NCBI GenBank assembly: GCA_026413225.1
Contig: JAPMTP010000079.1
Coordinates: 124,001 to 188,000 of the forward strand
Direction of reading: 5' to 3'
Origin: Otis tarda
Taxonomy: Eukaryota; Chordata; Aves; Otidiformes; Otididae
DNA length: 64,000 nucleotides
In this document: piece after piece, positions 14,385 through 27,100 of the stretch
Position numbering within the stretch: the first letter of the stretch is position 1
Layout of the letters: every line of letters starts with the position of its first letter
Made by a program: the position numbers and the translations under genes
The notes under the pieces: generated by a model
Seen by the model: only the letters and a program-made list of their open reading frames with translations
What the model was told of the DNA's origin: nothing
The model's database searches: none

Positions 14385-17300
14385 CGAAGCCCTGTTCGTC
14401 AGGGAAAGCCCGGAGCCCCAGTGTCTGTGCTGCTGTAGGTGGACTGCCAATGGCCTCTGAGGAGCAGCAAGAGCTTGAGTGGCTGGCACTTTTGGTGTGG
14501 GTGCAATCGTCCGACGTTCGTGATTTTTTGGCCTTTTTTTTTTAAGGGATCGCCCACTTGCAGCTGGTGGTAAACGTCGAAGCCCTGTTCGTCAGGGAAA
14601 GCCCGGAGCCCCAATGTCCGTGCTGCTGTAGTGCGCTGCCAATAGCCGCTGAGGAGCAGCAAGAGCTTGAGTGGCTGGCACTTTTGGTGTGGGAGAAATC
14701 GTCCGACGTTCGTGATTTTTCGGGGTTTTTTTTCAGGGAGCGCCCAGGTGCAGCTGGTGGTAAACGTCGAAGCCCTGTTCGTCAGGGAAAGGCCGGAGCC
14801 CCAAAGTCTCTGGTGCGGTAGGTGCACTGCCAATGGCCGCTGAGGAGCAGCAAGAGCTTGAGTGGCTGGCACTTTTGGTGTGGGAGCAATCGTCCCACGT
14901 ACGTGATTTTTGGAGGTTTTTTTTCAGGGGGCGCCATTGTGCAGCTGGTGGTAAACGTCGAAGCCCTGTTTCTCAGGGAGAGACTGGAGCCTCAATGTCT
15001 CTGGTGCGATACGTGGAGTGCCAAGGGCTGCTGAGGAGCAGCAAGAGCTTGAGTGGCTGGCACTTTTGGTGTGGGAGCAATTATCCGACGTTCGTGATTC
15101 TTCGGGGTTATTTTCAGGGGTCGCCCCCGTGCAGCTGGTGGTAAATGGCGAAGCCCTGTTCGTCATGGAAAGCCCGGAGCCCCAGTGTCTGTGCTGCTGT
15201 ATGTTCACTGCCAATGGCCGCTGAGGAGCAGCAAGAGCTTGAGTGGCTGTCACTTTTGGTGTGGGATCAATCGTCCGACGTTCGTGATTTTTCGGGTTTA
15301 TTTTCAAGGGGCGCCCTTGTGCAGCTTGTGGTAAACGTCGAAGCCCTGTTCGTCAGGCAAAGTCCGGAGTCCCAATTTCTCCGGTGCGGTAGGTGGACTG
15401 CCAATGGCCGCTGAGGAGCAGCAAGAGCTTGAGTGGCTGGCACTTTTGGTGTGGGAGCAATCGTCCGAAGTTCGTGATTTTTTGGGGTTTTTTTCAGTGG
15501 GCGCCCACATGTATATGGTGGTAAACGTCGAAGCCCTGTTCGTCAGGGAAGACCCGGAGCCCCAATGTCTGTGCTGCTGTAGGTGCGCTGACAATGGCCG
15601 CTGAGGAGCAGCAAGAGCTTGAGTGGCTGGCACTTTTGGTGTGGGAGCAATCGTCCAACATTCGTGATTTTTCGGCGTTTTTTACAAGGGGGCGCCCCGG
15701 TGCAGCTGGTGGTAAATGTCGAAGCCCTGTTCGTCAGGGAAAGCCCGGAGCCCCAATGTCTGTGCTGCTGTAGGTGCGCTGCCAATGGCCGCTGAGGAGC
15801 AGCAAGAGCTTGAGTGTCTTGCCCTTTTGGTGTGGGAGCAATCGTCCAACGTTCGTGATTTTTCGGGGTTTCTTTTTCAGGGGGCGCCCACATGCAGCTG
15901 GTGGTATACGTCAAAGTCCTGTTCGTCAGGGAAAGCCCGGAGCCCCAATGTCTGTGCTGCTGTAGGTGCGCTGCCAATGGCCGCTGAGGAGGAGCAAGAG
16001 CTTGAGTGGCTGGCACTTTTGGTGTGGGAGCAATCGTCTGACGTTCGTGATATTTTGGGTTTTATTTTCCGGGAGCGCCCACATGCAGCTGGTGGTAAAC
16101 GTCGAAGCCCTGTTCGTCAGGGAAAGCCCGGAGCCCCAATGTCTGTGCTGCTGTATGTGCACTGCCAATGGCCGCTGAGGAGCAAAAAGAGCTTGAGTGG
16201 CTGGCACTTTTGGTGTGGGAGCAATGGTCCGACGTTCGTGATTTTTCGGGGTTTTTTTTTCACTAAGCGCCCACATGCAGCTGGCGGTATACGTCGAAGC
16301 CCTGTTCGTCAGGGAAAGCCCGGAGCCCCAATGTCTGTGCTGCTGTAGGTGCGCTGAAAATGGCCGCCGAGGAGCAGCAAGAGCTTGAGTGGCTGGCACT
16401 TTTGGTGTGGGAGCAATGGTCCAACGTTCGTGATTTTTTGGAGTTTTTTTTCAGGGGGCCGCCCGGTGCAGCTGGTGGTAAACGTCGAAACCCTGTTCGT
16501 CAGGGAAAGCCTGGAGCCCCAATATCTGTGCTACTGTAGGTGCGCTGCCAATGGCTGCTGAGGAGCAGCAAGAGCTTGAGTGGCTGGCACTTTTGGTGTG
16601 GGTACAATCGTCCGACGTTCGTGATTTTTTGTGGTTTTTTTTCCGGGAGCGCTCCGGTGCAGCTGGTGGTAAACTTCGAAGCCCTGTTCGTCAGGGAAAG
16701 CCCGGAGTCCCAAAGTCTATGCTGCTGTAGGTGCACTGCCAATGGCCGCTGAGGAGCAGCAAGAGCTTGAGTGGCTGGCACTTTTGGTGTGGGAGCAATG
16801 GTCCGATGTTCGTGATTTTTCGGGTTTTTTTTTCAGGGGGCTCCCACGTGTAGTTGGTGGTAAACGTGGAAGCCCTGTTCGTCAGGGAAAGCCCGGAGCC
16901 CCAATGTCTGTGCTGCTGTAGGTGCGCTGCCAATGGCCGCTGAGGAGCAGCAAGAGCTTGAGTGTCTAGCACATTTGGTGTGGGAGCAATCGTCCGAAGT
17001 TCGTGATTTTTCGGGGTTTTTTTAAATGGGCGCGCACGTGTAGATGGTGGTACACGTCGAAGCCCTGTTCGTCAGAGAAAGCCCGGAGCCCCAATGTCTG
17101 TGGTGCTGTACGTGCGCTGCCAATGGCCGCTGAGGAGCAGCAAGAGCTTGAGTGGCTGGCACTTTTGGTGTGGGATCAATCGTCCGACGTTCGTGATTTT
17201 TTTGGTTTTTTTTTTTCAGTGAGCGCCCTGGTGCAGCTGGTGGTATACGTGGAAGCCCTGTTCGTCAGGGAAAGCCCGGAGCCCCAATGTCTGTGGTGCT

Positions 17301-20300
17301 GTAGGTGCGCTGCCAATGGCCGCTTAGGAGCAAAAAGAGTTTGAATGTCTGTCCCTTTTGATGTGGGAGCAATGGTACAACGTTTGTGATTATTCGGGGT
17401 TTCTTTTTCACGGGGCGCCCACGTGCAGCTCGTGGTATACGTCAAAGCCCTGTTCGTCAGGGAAAGCCCGGAGCCCCAATGTCTGTGCTGCTGTAGGTGC
17501 ACTGCCTATGGCCACTGAGGGACAGCAAGAGCTTGAGTGTCTGGCACTTTTGGTGTGGGAGCAATGGTCCGACGTTCGTGATTTTTTTCAGTTTTTTTTT
17601 TTTTTTCAGGGGGCGCTCACATGCAGCTGGTGGTAAAGATCGAAGCCCTGATCGACAGAGAAAGCCCGGAGCCCCAATGTCTGTGCTGCTGTAGGTGCAC
17701 TGCCTATGGCCACTGAGGGACAGCAAGAGCTTGAGTGTCTGGCACTTTTGGTGTGGGAGCAATGGTCCGACGTTCGTGATTTTTCAAGTTTTTTTTTCAG
17801 GGGTCGCCCACGTGCATCTGGTGATAAAAGTCGAAGCCCTGTTCGTCAGGGAAAGCCCGGAGCCCCAATGTCTGTGCTGCTGTAGGTGCGCTGCCAATGG
17901 CCGCTGAGGAGCAGCAAGAGCTTGAGTGTCTAGCACTTTTGCTGTGGGAGCAATCGTCCGAAGTTCTTGATTTTTCGGGGTTTTTTTCAGTGGGCGCCCA
18001 CGTGTAGATGGTGGTAAACGACAAAGCCCTGTTCGTCAGGGAAAGCCCGGAGCCCCAATGTCTGTGCTGCTATAGGTGCACTGCCAATGGCCGCTGAGGA
18101 GCAGCAAGAGCTTGAGTGGCTGGCACTTTTGGTGTGGGAGCAATCGTCCGACGTTCGTGATTTTTCGCGGTTTCTTTTTCACGGGGCGCCCACGTGCAGC
18201 TGGTGGTAAACGTCGAAGCCCTGTTCGTCAGGGAAAGCCCGGAGCCCCAATGTCTGTGCTGCTGTAGTTGCACTACCTATGGCCACTGAGGGACAGCAAG
18301 AGCTTGAGAGGCTGGCACTTTTGGTGTGGGAGCAATGGTCTGACGTTCGTGATTTTTTCAGGGTTTTTTTTCAGGGGGCGCCCACGTGCAGCTGGTGGTA
18401 AACGTCGAAGCCCTGTTCGTCAGGGAAAGCCCGGAGCCCCAAAGTCTGTGCTGCTGTATGTGCACTGCCAATGGCCGCTGAGCAGCAAAAAGAGCTTAAA
18501 TGGCTGGCACTTTTGGTGTGGGTACAATCTTCCGAAGTTCGTAATTTTTCGGGGTTTTTTTTTTCAGGGGGCGACCACATGCACCTGGTGGCAAACGTCG
18601 AAGCCCTGCTCCTCAGGGAAAGCCCGGAGCCCCAATGCCTGTGCTGCTGTAGGTGCACTGCCAATGGCCGCTGAGGAGCAAAAAGAGCTTGAGTGTCTGG
18701 CACTTTTGGTGTGGGAGCAATGGTCCGACGTTCGTGATTTTTCGGGGTTTTTTCAGTGAGCGCCCTGGTGCAGCTCGTGGTATCAGTCGAAGCCCTGTTC
18801 GTCAGGGAAAGCCCGGAGCCCCAAAGTCTGTGCTGCTGTAGGTGCGCTGCCAATGGCCGCTGAGGAGCAGCAAGAGCTTGAGTGGCTGGCACTTTTGGTG
18901 TGGGAGCAATGGTCCGATGTTCGTGATTTTTCGGGGTTTTTTTTTCAGGGGACTCCCACGTGTAGTTGGTGGTAAACGTGGAAGCCCTGTTCGTCAGGGA
19001 AAGCCCGGAGCCCCAATGTCTGTGCTGCTGTAGGTGCGCTGCCAATGGCCGCTGAGGAACAGCAAGAGCTTGAGTGTCTAGCACTTTTGGTGTGGGAGCA
19101 ATCGTTTGAAGTTCGTGATTTTTTGGGGTTTTTTTCAGTGGGCGCCCACATGTAGATGGTGGTACAAGTCGAAGCCCTGTTCGTCAGGGAAAGCCCGGAG
19201 CCCCAATGTCTGTGCTGCTGTAGGTGCGCTGCCAATGGCCGCTGAGGAGCAAAAGAGCTTGAATGTCTGGCCCTTTTAATGTGGGAGCAATGGCCCGACG
19301 TTCATGATTTTTTCAGTTTTTTTTTTCAGGGGGCGCTCACATGCAGCTGGTGGTAAAGATCGAAGCCCTGTTCGACAGAGAAAGCCCGGAGCCCCAATGT
19401 CTGTGCTGCTGTAGGTGCACTGCCTATGGCCACTGAGGGACAGCAAGAGCTTGAGTGTCTGGCACTTTTGGTGTGGGAGCAATGGTCCGACGTTCGTGAT
19501 TTTTCAAGTTTTTTTTTCAGGGGTCGCCCACGTGCATCTGGTGATAAAAGTCGAAGCCCTGTTCGTCAGGGAAAGCCCGGAGCCCCAATGTCTGTGCTGC
19601 TGTAGGTGCGCTGCCAATGGCCGCTGAGGAGCAGCAAGAGCTTGAGTGTCTAGCACTTTTGCTGTGGGAGCAATCGTCCGAAGTTCTTGATTTTTCGGGG
19701 TTTTTTTCAGTGGGCGCCCACGTGTAGATGGTGGTAAACGACAAAGCCCTGTTCGTCAGGGAAAGCCCGGAGCCCCAATGTCTGTGCTGCTATAGGTGCA
19801 CTGCCAATGGCCGCTGAGGAGCAGCAAGAGCTTGAGTGGCTGGCACTTTTGGTGTGGGAGCAATCGTCCGACGTTCGTGATTTTTCGCGGTTTCTTTTTC
19901 ACGGGGCGCCCACGTGCAGCTGGTGGTAAACGTCGAAGCCCTGTTCGTCAGGGAAAGCCCGGAGCCCCAATGTCTGTGCTGCTGTAGTTGCACTACCTAT
20001 GGCCACTGAGGGACAGCAAGAGCTTGAGAGGCTGGCACTTTTGGTGTGGGAGCAATGGTCTGACGTTCGTGATTTTTTCAGGTTTTTTTTCAGGGGGCGC
20101 CCACGTGCAGCTGGTGGTAAACGTCGAAGCCCTGTTCGTCAGGGAAAGCCCGGAGCCCCAAAGTCTGTGCTGCTGTATGTGCACTGCCAATGGCCGCTGA
20201 GCAGCAAAAAGAGCTTAAATGGCTGGCACTTTTGGTGTGGGTACAATCTTCCGAAGTTCGTAATTTTTCGGGGTTTTTTTTTCAGGGGGCGACCACATGC

Positions 20301-23300
20301 ACCTGGTGGCAAACGTCGAAGCCCTGCTCCTCAGGGAAAGCCCGGAGCCCCAATGCCTGTGCTGCTGTAGGTGCACTGCCAATGGCCGCTGAGGAGCAAA
20401 AAGAGCTTGAGTGGCTGGCACTTTTGGTGTGGGAGCAATGGTCCGACGTTCGTGATTTTTCGGGGTTTTTTCAGTGAGCGCCCTGGTGCAGCTCGTGGTA
20501 TCAGTCGAAGCCCTGTTCGTCAGGGAAAGCCCGGAGCCCCAAAGTCTGTGCTGCTGTAGGTGCGCTGCCAATGGCCGCTGAGGAGCAGCAAGAGCTTGAG
20601 TGGCTGGCACTTTTGGTGTGGGAGCAATGGTCCGATGTTCGTGATTTTTCGGGGTTTTTTTTTCAGGGGACTCCCACGTGTAGTTGGTGGTAAACGTGGA
20701 AGCCCTGTTCGTCAGGGAAAGCCCGGAGCCCCAATGTCTGTGCTGCTGTAGGTGCGCTGCCAATGGCCGCTGAGGAACAGCAAGAGCTTGAGTGTCTAGC
20801 ACTTTTGGTGTGGGAGCAATCGTTTGAAGTTCGTGATTTTTTGGGGTTTTTTTCAGTGGGCGCCCACATGTAGATGGTGGTACAAGTCGAAGCCCTGTTC
20901 GTCAGGGAAAGCCCGGAGCCCCAATGTCTGTGCTGCTGTAGGTGCGCTGCCAATGGCCGCTGAGGAGCAAAAGAGCTTGAATGTCTGGCCCTTTTAATGT
21001 GGGAGCAATGGCCCGACGTTCATGATTTTTTCAGTTTTTTTTTCAGGGGCGCTCACATGCAGCTGGTGGTAAAGATCGAAGCCCTGTTCGACAGAGAAAG
21101 CCCGGAGCCCCAATGTCTGTGCTGCTGTAGGTGCACTGCCTATGGCCACTGAGGGACAGCAAGAGCTTGAGTGTCTGGCACTTTTGGTGTGGGAGCAATG
21201 GTCCGACGTTCGTGATTTTTCAAGTTTTTTTTTCAGGGGGCGCCCACGTGCATCTGGTGATAAAAGTCGAAGCCCTGTTCGTCAGGGAAAGCCCGGAGCC
21301 CCAATGTCTGTGCTGCTGTAGGTGCGCTGCCAATGGCCGCTGAGGAGCAGCAAGAGCTTGAGTGTCTAGCACTTTTGCTGTGGGAGCAATCGTCCGAAGT
21401 TCTTGATTTTTCGGGGTTTTTTTCAGTGGGCGCCCACGTGTAGATGGTGGTAAACGACAAAGCCCTGTTCGTCAGGGAAAGCCCGGAGCCCCAATGTCTG
21501 TGCTGCTGTAGGTGCACTGCCAATGGCCGCTGAGGAGCAGCAAGAGCTTGAGTGGCTGGCACTTTTGGTGTGGGAGCAATCGTCCGACGTTCGTGATTTT
21601 TCGCGGTTTCTTTTTCACGGGGCGCCCACGTGCAGCTGGTGGTATACGTCAAAGCCCTGTTCGTCAGGGAAAGCCCGGAGCCCCAATGTCTGTGCTGCTG
21701 TAGGTGCACTACCTATGGCCACTGAGGGACAGCAAGAGTTTGAGTGGCTGGCACTTTTGGTGTGGGAGCAATGGTCTGACGTTCGGGATTTTTTCAGGTT
21801 TTTTTTCAGGGGGCGCCCACATGCAGCTGGTGGTAAACGTCGAAGCCCTGTTCGTCAGGGAAAGCCCGGAGCCCCAATGTCTGTGCTGCTGTAGGTGCGC
21901 TGCCAATGGCCGCTGAGGAGCAGCAAGAGCTTGAGTGGCTGGCACTTTTGGTGTGGGAGCAATCGTCCGACGTTCATGATTTTTTGGGGTTTTTTTTCCG
22001 GGAGAGTCCACGTGCAGCTGGTGGTAAACTTCGAAGCCCTGTTCGTCAGGGAAAGCCCGGAGCCCCAATGTCTGTGCTGCTGTAGGTGCACTGCCAATGA
22101 CCGCTGAGCAGCAAAAAGACCTTGAGTGGCTGGCCCTTTTGGTCTACGAGCAATGGTCCGACATTCGTGAGTTTTCGGGGTTTTTTTCAGGGGACTCCCA
22201 CGTGTAGTCGGTGGTAAACGTGGAAGCCCTGTTCGTCAGGGAAAGCCCGGAGCCCCAATGTCTGTGCTGCTGTAGGTGCACTGCCAATGGCCGCTGAGGA
22301 GCAGCAAGAACTTGAGTGGCTGGCACTTTTGATGTGGGAGCAATGGTCCAACGTTCGTGATTTTTCGAGTTTTTTTTTCAGGGGGCGTCCTGGTGCAGCT
22401 GGTGGTATACGTTGAAGCCCTGTTCGTCAGGGAAAGCCCGGAGCCCCAATGTCTGTGCTGCTGTAGGTGCACTGCCAATGGCCGCTGAGGGGCAGCAAGA
22501 GCTTGAGTGGCTGGCACTTTTGGTGTGGAAGCAATCGTCCAACGTTCGTGATTTTTTGAGTTTTAATTCCGGGAGCGCCCACGTGCAGCTGGTGGTAAAC
22601 GTGGAAGCCCTGTTCGTCAGGGAAAGCCCGGAGCCCCAATGTCTGTGCTGCTGTAGGTGCGCTGCCAATGGCCGCTGAGGAGCAGCAAGAGCTTGAGTGG
22701 CTGGCACTTTTGGTGTGGGTACAATCGTCCGAAGTTCGTAATTTTTCGGGGTTTTTTTTTCAGGGGGCGCCCACATGCACCTGGTGGCAAACGTCGAAGC
22801 CCTGCTCCTCAGGGAAAGCCCGGAGCCCCAATGTCTGTGCTGCTGTAGGTGCACTGCCTATGGCCACTGAGGGACAGCAAGAGCTTGAGTGGCTGGCAGT
22901 TTTGGTGTGGGAGCAATGGTCTGACGTTCGTGATTTTTCGAGTTTTTTTTTCAGGGGGCGCCCACGTGCAGCTGGAGGTAAATGTCGAAGCCCTGTTCGT
23001 CAGGGAAAGCCTGGAGCCCCAATGTCTGTGCTGCTGTAGGTGCGCTGCCAATGGCCGCTGAGGAGCAGCAAGAGCTTGAGTGGCTGGCACTTTTGGTGTG
23101 GGATCAATCGTCCGACGTTCGTGATTTTTTGGGTTTTTTTTCCAGTGAGCGCCCTGGTGCAGCTGGTGGTAAACGTCGAAGCCCTGTTCGTCAGGGAAAC
23201 CCCGGAGCCCCAATGTCTGTGGTGCTGTAGGTGCACTGCCCATGGCCGCTGAGGAGCAGCAAGAGCTTGAGTGGCTGGTACTTTTGGTGTGGGAGCAATC

Positions 23301-23400
23301 TTCCAACGTTCGTGATTTCTCGGGGTTTTTTTTCAGGGGGCGCCCTCGTGCAGCTGGTGGTAAACGTCGAAGCCCTGTTCGTCAGGGAAAGCCCGGAGCC
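14385..23400 (+). repeat. 47-monomer block, copy II (~9 kb)
   Basis: This is the tandem second copy of 5,415-14,384, directly adjoining it. The near identity, including rare private variants, indicates a recent duplication, probably by unequal crossover or replication slippage over a multi-kilobase unit. Differences visible by eye are mainly T-run lengths, for example a run of about 14 T at ~17,592 against 8 T in copy I near 8,618, plus a few substitutions. Confidence 0.9.
17695..21710 (+). repeat. 9-mer higher-order repeat, second locus
   Basis: Units start at 17,695, 19,415 and 21,131 (spacings 1,720 and 1,716 bp). This is the copy of the 8,715-12,730 repeat inside the second 47-monomer block. 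It has the same truncated third unit, so the truncation predates the block duplication. The 1,720-bp spacing reflects extra T residues. Confidence 0.9.
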
Positions 23401-25140
23401 CCAGTGTCTGTACTGCTGTAGGTGCGCTGCCAATGGCCGCTGAGGAGCAGCAAGAGCTTGAGTGGCTGGCACTTTTGGTGTGGGAGCAATCTTCCAACGT
23501 TCGTGATTTCTCGGGGTTTTTTTTCAGGGGGCGCCCTCGTGCAGCTGGTGGTAAACGTCGAAGCCCTGTTCGTCAGGGAAAGCCCGGAGCCCCAGTGTCT
23601 GTGCTGCTGTAGGTGCGCTGCCAATGGCCGCTGAGGAGCAGCAAGAGCTTGAGTGGCTGGCACTTTTGGTGTGGGAGCAATCGTCCGACGTTCGTGATTT
23701 CTCGGGGTTTTTTTTCAGGGGGCGCCCTCGTGCAGCTGGTGGTAAACGTCGAAGCCCTGTTCGTCAGGGAAAGCCCGGAGCCGCAATGTCTGTGCTGCTG
23801 TAGGTGCGCTGCCAATGGCCGCTGAGGAGCAGCAAGAACTTGAGTGTCTGGCCCTTTTGATGTGGGAGCAATGGTCCGACGTTCGTGATTTTTCGGGGTT
23901 TCTTTCAGTGAGCGCCCACGTGCAGCTGGTGGTATACGTCGAAGCCCTGTTCGTCAGGGAAAGCCCGGAGCCCCAATCTCTTTGCTGCTGTAGATGCGCT
24001 GCCAATGGCCGCTGAGGATCAGCAAGAGCTTGAGTGTCTGGCCCTTTTGGTGTGGGAGCAATCGTCGGACGTTCGTGATTTTTAGGGGTTTCTTTTCAGG
24101 GGGCGCCCACATGCAGCTGGTGCTAAACGTCAAATCCCTGCTCCTCAGGGAAAGCCCGGAGCCCCAATGTCTGTGCTGCTGTAGGTGCACTGCCAATGAC
24201 CGCTGAGCAGCAAAAAGAGCTTGAGTGGCTTGCCCTTTTGGTGTGGGAGCAATGGTCCGACATTCGTGATTTTTCGGGTTTTTTTTCAGTGAGCGCCCTT
24301 GTGCAGCTGGTGGTAAACATCGAAGCCCTGTTCGTCAGGGAAAGCCCGGAGCCCCAATGTCTGTGCAGCTGTAGGTGCGCTGCCAATGGCCGCTGAGGAT
24401 CAGGAAGAGCTTGAGTGGCTGGCACTTTTGGTGTTGGAGCAATCTTCCGACGTTCGTAATTTTTCGGGGTTTTTTTTTCCAGGGGGCGCCCACGTGCACC
24501 TGGTGGCAAACGTGGAAGCCCTGCTCCTCAGGGAAAGCCCGGAGCCCCAATGTCTGTGCTGCTGTACGTGCACGGCCAATGGCCGCTGAGGGGCAGCAAG
24601 AGCTTGAGTGGCTGGCACTTTTGGTGTGGGAGCAATGGTCCAACGTTCGTGATTTTTCAAGTTTTTTTTTCCGGGCGCGCCCACGTGCAGCTGGTGGTAA
24701 ACGTCGAAGCCCTGTTCGTCAGGGAAAGCCCGGAGCCCCAATATCTCTGGTGCTGTAGGTGCGCTGCCAATGGCCGCTGAGGAGCAGCAAGAGCTTGAGT
24801 GGCTGGCCCTTTTGGTGTGGGAGTAATGGTTCGACGTTCGTGATTTTTTCAGTTTTTTTTTCAGGGGGCGCTCACATGCAGCTGGTGGTAAAGATCGAAG
24901 CCCTGTTCGACAGAGAAAGCCCGGAGCCCCAATGTCTGTGCTGCTGTAGGTGCACTGCCTATGGCCACTGAGGGACAGCAAGAGCTTGAGTGTCTGGCAC
25001 TTTTGGTGTGGGAGCAATGGTCCGACGTTCGTGATTTTTCAAGTTTTTTTTTCAGGGGGCGCCCACGTGCATCTGGTGATAAAAGTCGAAGCCCTGTTCG
25101 TCAGGGAAAGCCCGGAGCCCCAATGTCTGTGCTGCTGTAG

Positions 25141-27100
25141 GTGCACTACCTATGGCCACTGAGGGACAGCAAGAGTTTGAGTGGCTGGCACTTTTGGTGT
25201 GGGAGCAATGGTCTGACGTTCGGGATTTTTTCAGGTTTTTTTTCCGGGGGCGCCCACATGCAGCTGGTGGTAAACGTCGAAGCCCTGTTCGTCAGGGAAA
25301 GCCCGGAGCCCCAATGTCTGTGCTGCTGTAGGTGCGCTGCCAATGGCCGCTGAGGAGCAGCAAGAGCTTGAGTGGCTGGCACTTTTGGTGTGGGAGCAAT
25401 CGTCCGACGTTCATGATTTTTTGGGGTTTTTTTTCCGGGAGAGTCCACGTGCAGCTGGTGGTAAACTTCGAAGCCCTGTTCGTCAGGGAAAGCCCGGAGC
25501 CCCAATGTCTGTGCTGCTGTAGGTGCACTGCCAATGACCGCTGAGCAGCAAAAAGACCTTGAGTGGCTGGCCCTTTTGGTCTACGAGCAATGGTCCGACA
25601 TTCGTGAGTTTTCGGGGTTTTTTTCAGGGGACTCCCACGTGTAGTCGGTGGTAAACGTGGAAGCCCTGTTCGTCAGGGAAAGCCCGGAGCCCCAATGTCT
25701 GTGCTGCTGTAGGTGCACTGCCAATGGCCGCTGAGGAGCAGCAAGAACTTGAGTGGCTGGCACTTTTGATGTGGGAGCAATGGTCCAACGTTCGTGATTT
25801 TTCGAGTTTTTTTTTCAGGGGGCGTCCTGGTGCAGCTGGTGGTATACGTTGAAGCCCTGTTCGTCAGGGAAAGCCCGGAGCCCCAATGTCTGTGCTGCTG
25901 TAGGTGCACTGCCAATGGCCGCTGAGGGGCAGCAAGAGCTTGAGTGGCTGGCACTTTTGGTGTGGAAGCAATCGTCCAACGTTCGTGATTTTTTGAGTTT
26001 TAATTCCGGGAGCGCCCACGTGCAGCTGGTGGTAAACGTGGAAGCCCTGTTCGTCAGGGAAAGCCCGGAGCCCCAATGTCTGTGCTGCTGTAGGTGCGCT
26101 GCCAATGGCCGCTGAGGAGCAGCAAGAGCTTGAGTGGCTGGCACTTTTGGTGTGGGTACAATCGTCCGAAGTTCGTAATTTTTCGGGGTTTTTTTTTCAG
26201 GGGGCGCCCACATGCACCTGGTGGCAAACGTCGAAGCCCTGCTCCTCAGGGAAAGCCCGGAGCCCCAATGTCTGTGCTGCTGTAGGTGCACTGCCTATGG
26301 CCACTGAGGGACAGCAAGAGCTTGAGTGGCTGGCAGTTTTGGTGTGGGAGCAATGGTCTGACGTTCGTGATTTTTCGAGTTTTTTTTTTCAGGGGGCGCC
26401 CACGTGCAGCTGGAGGTAAATGTCGAAGCCCTGTTCGTCAGGGAAAGCCTGGAGCCCCAATGTCTGTGCTGCTGTAGGTGCGCTGCCAATGGCCGCTGAG
26501 GAGCAGCAAGAGCTTGAGTGGCTGGCACTTTTGGTGTGGGATCAATCGTCCGACGTTCGTGATTTTTTGGGTTTTTTTTCCAGTGAGCGCCCTGGTGCAG
26601 CTGGTGGTATACGTCGAAGCCCTGTTCGTCAGGGAAACCCCGGAGCCCCAATGTCTGTGGTGCTGTAGGTGCACTGCCCATGGCCGCTGAGGAGCAGCAA
26701 GAGCTTGAGTGGCTGGCACTTTTGGTGTGGGAGCAATCTTCCAACGTTCGTGATTTCTCGGGGTTTTTTTTCAGGGGGCGCCCTCGTGCAGCTGGTGGTA
26801 AACGTCGAAGCCCTGTTCGTCAGGGAAAGCCTGGAGCCCCAGTGTCTGTACTGCTGTAGGTGCGCTGCCAATGGCCGCTGAGGAGCAGCAAGAGCTTGAG
26901 TGGCTGGCACTTTTGGTGTGGGAGCAATCTTCCAACGTTCGTGATTTCTCGGGGTTTTTTTTCAGGGGGCGCCCTCGTGCAGCTGGTGGTAAACGTCGAA
27001 GCCCTGTTCGTCAGGGAAAGCCCGGAGCCCCAGTGTCTGTGCTGCTGTAGGTGCGCTGCCAATGGCCGCTGAGGAGCAACAAGAGCTTGAGTGGCTGGCA
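25141..27100 (+). repeat. Copy of 21,704-23,660 at an 18-monomer offset
   Basis: Diagnostic monomers of 21,704-23,660 recur here 3,437-3,438 bp downstream (18 monomers). Examples are the GTCTACGAGCAATGGTCC variant (22,142 and 25,579) and the TTTTGAGTTTTAATTCC variant (22,552 and 25,989). It is followed at ~27,150-27,850 by a copy of ~24,090-24,800 at a different offset of 3,057 bp (16 monomers). Two monomers were therefore lost or gained between these homologous stretches. Confidence 0.85.

Noticed and set aside
17581-17610. Long T run as a functional element or terminator
   Set aside because: T-run length varies from 6 to 14 between otherwise identical monomers, so this looks like slippage or consensus error.
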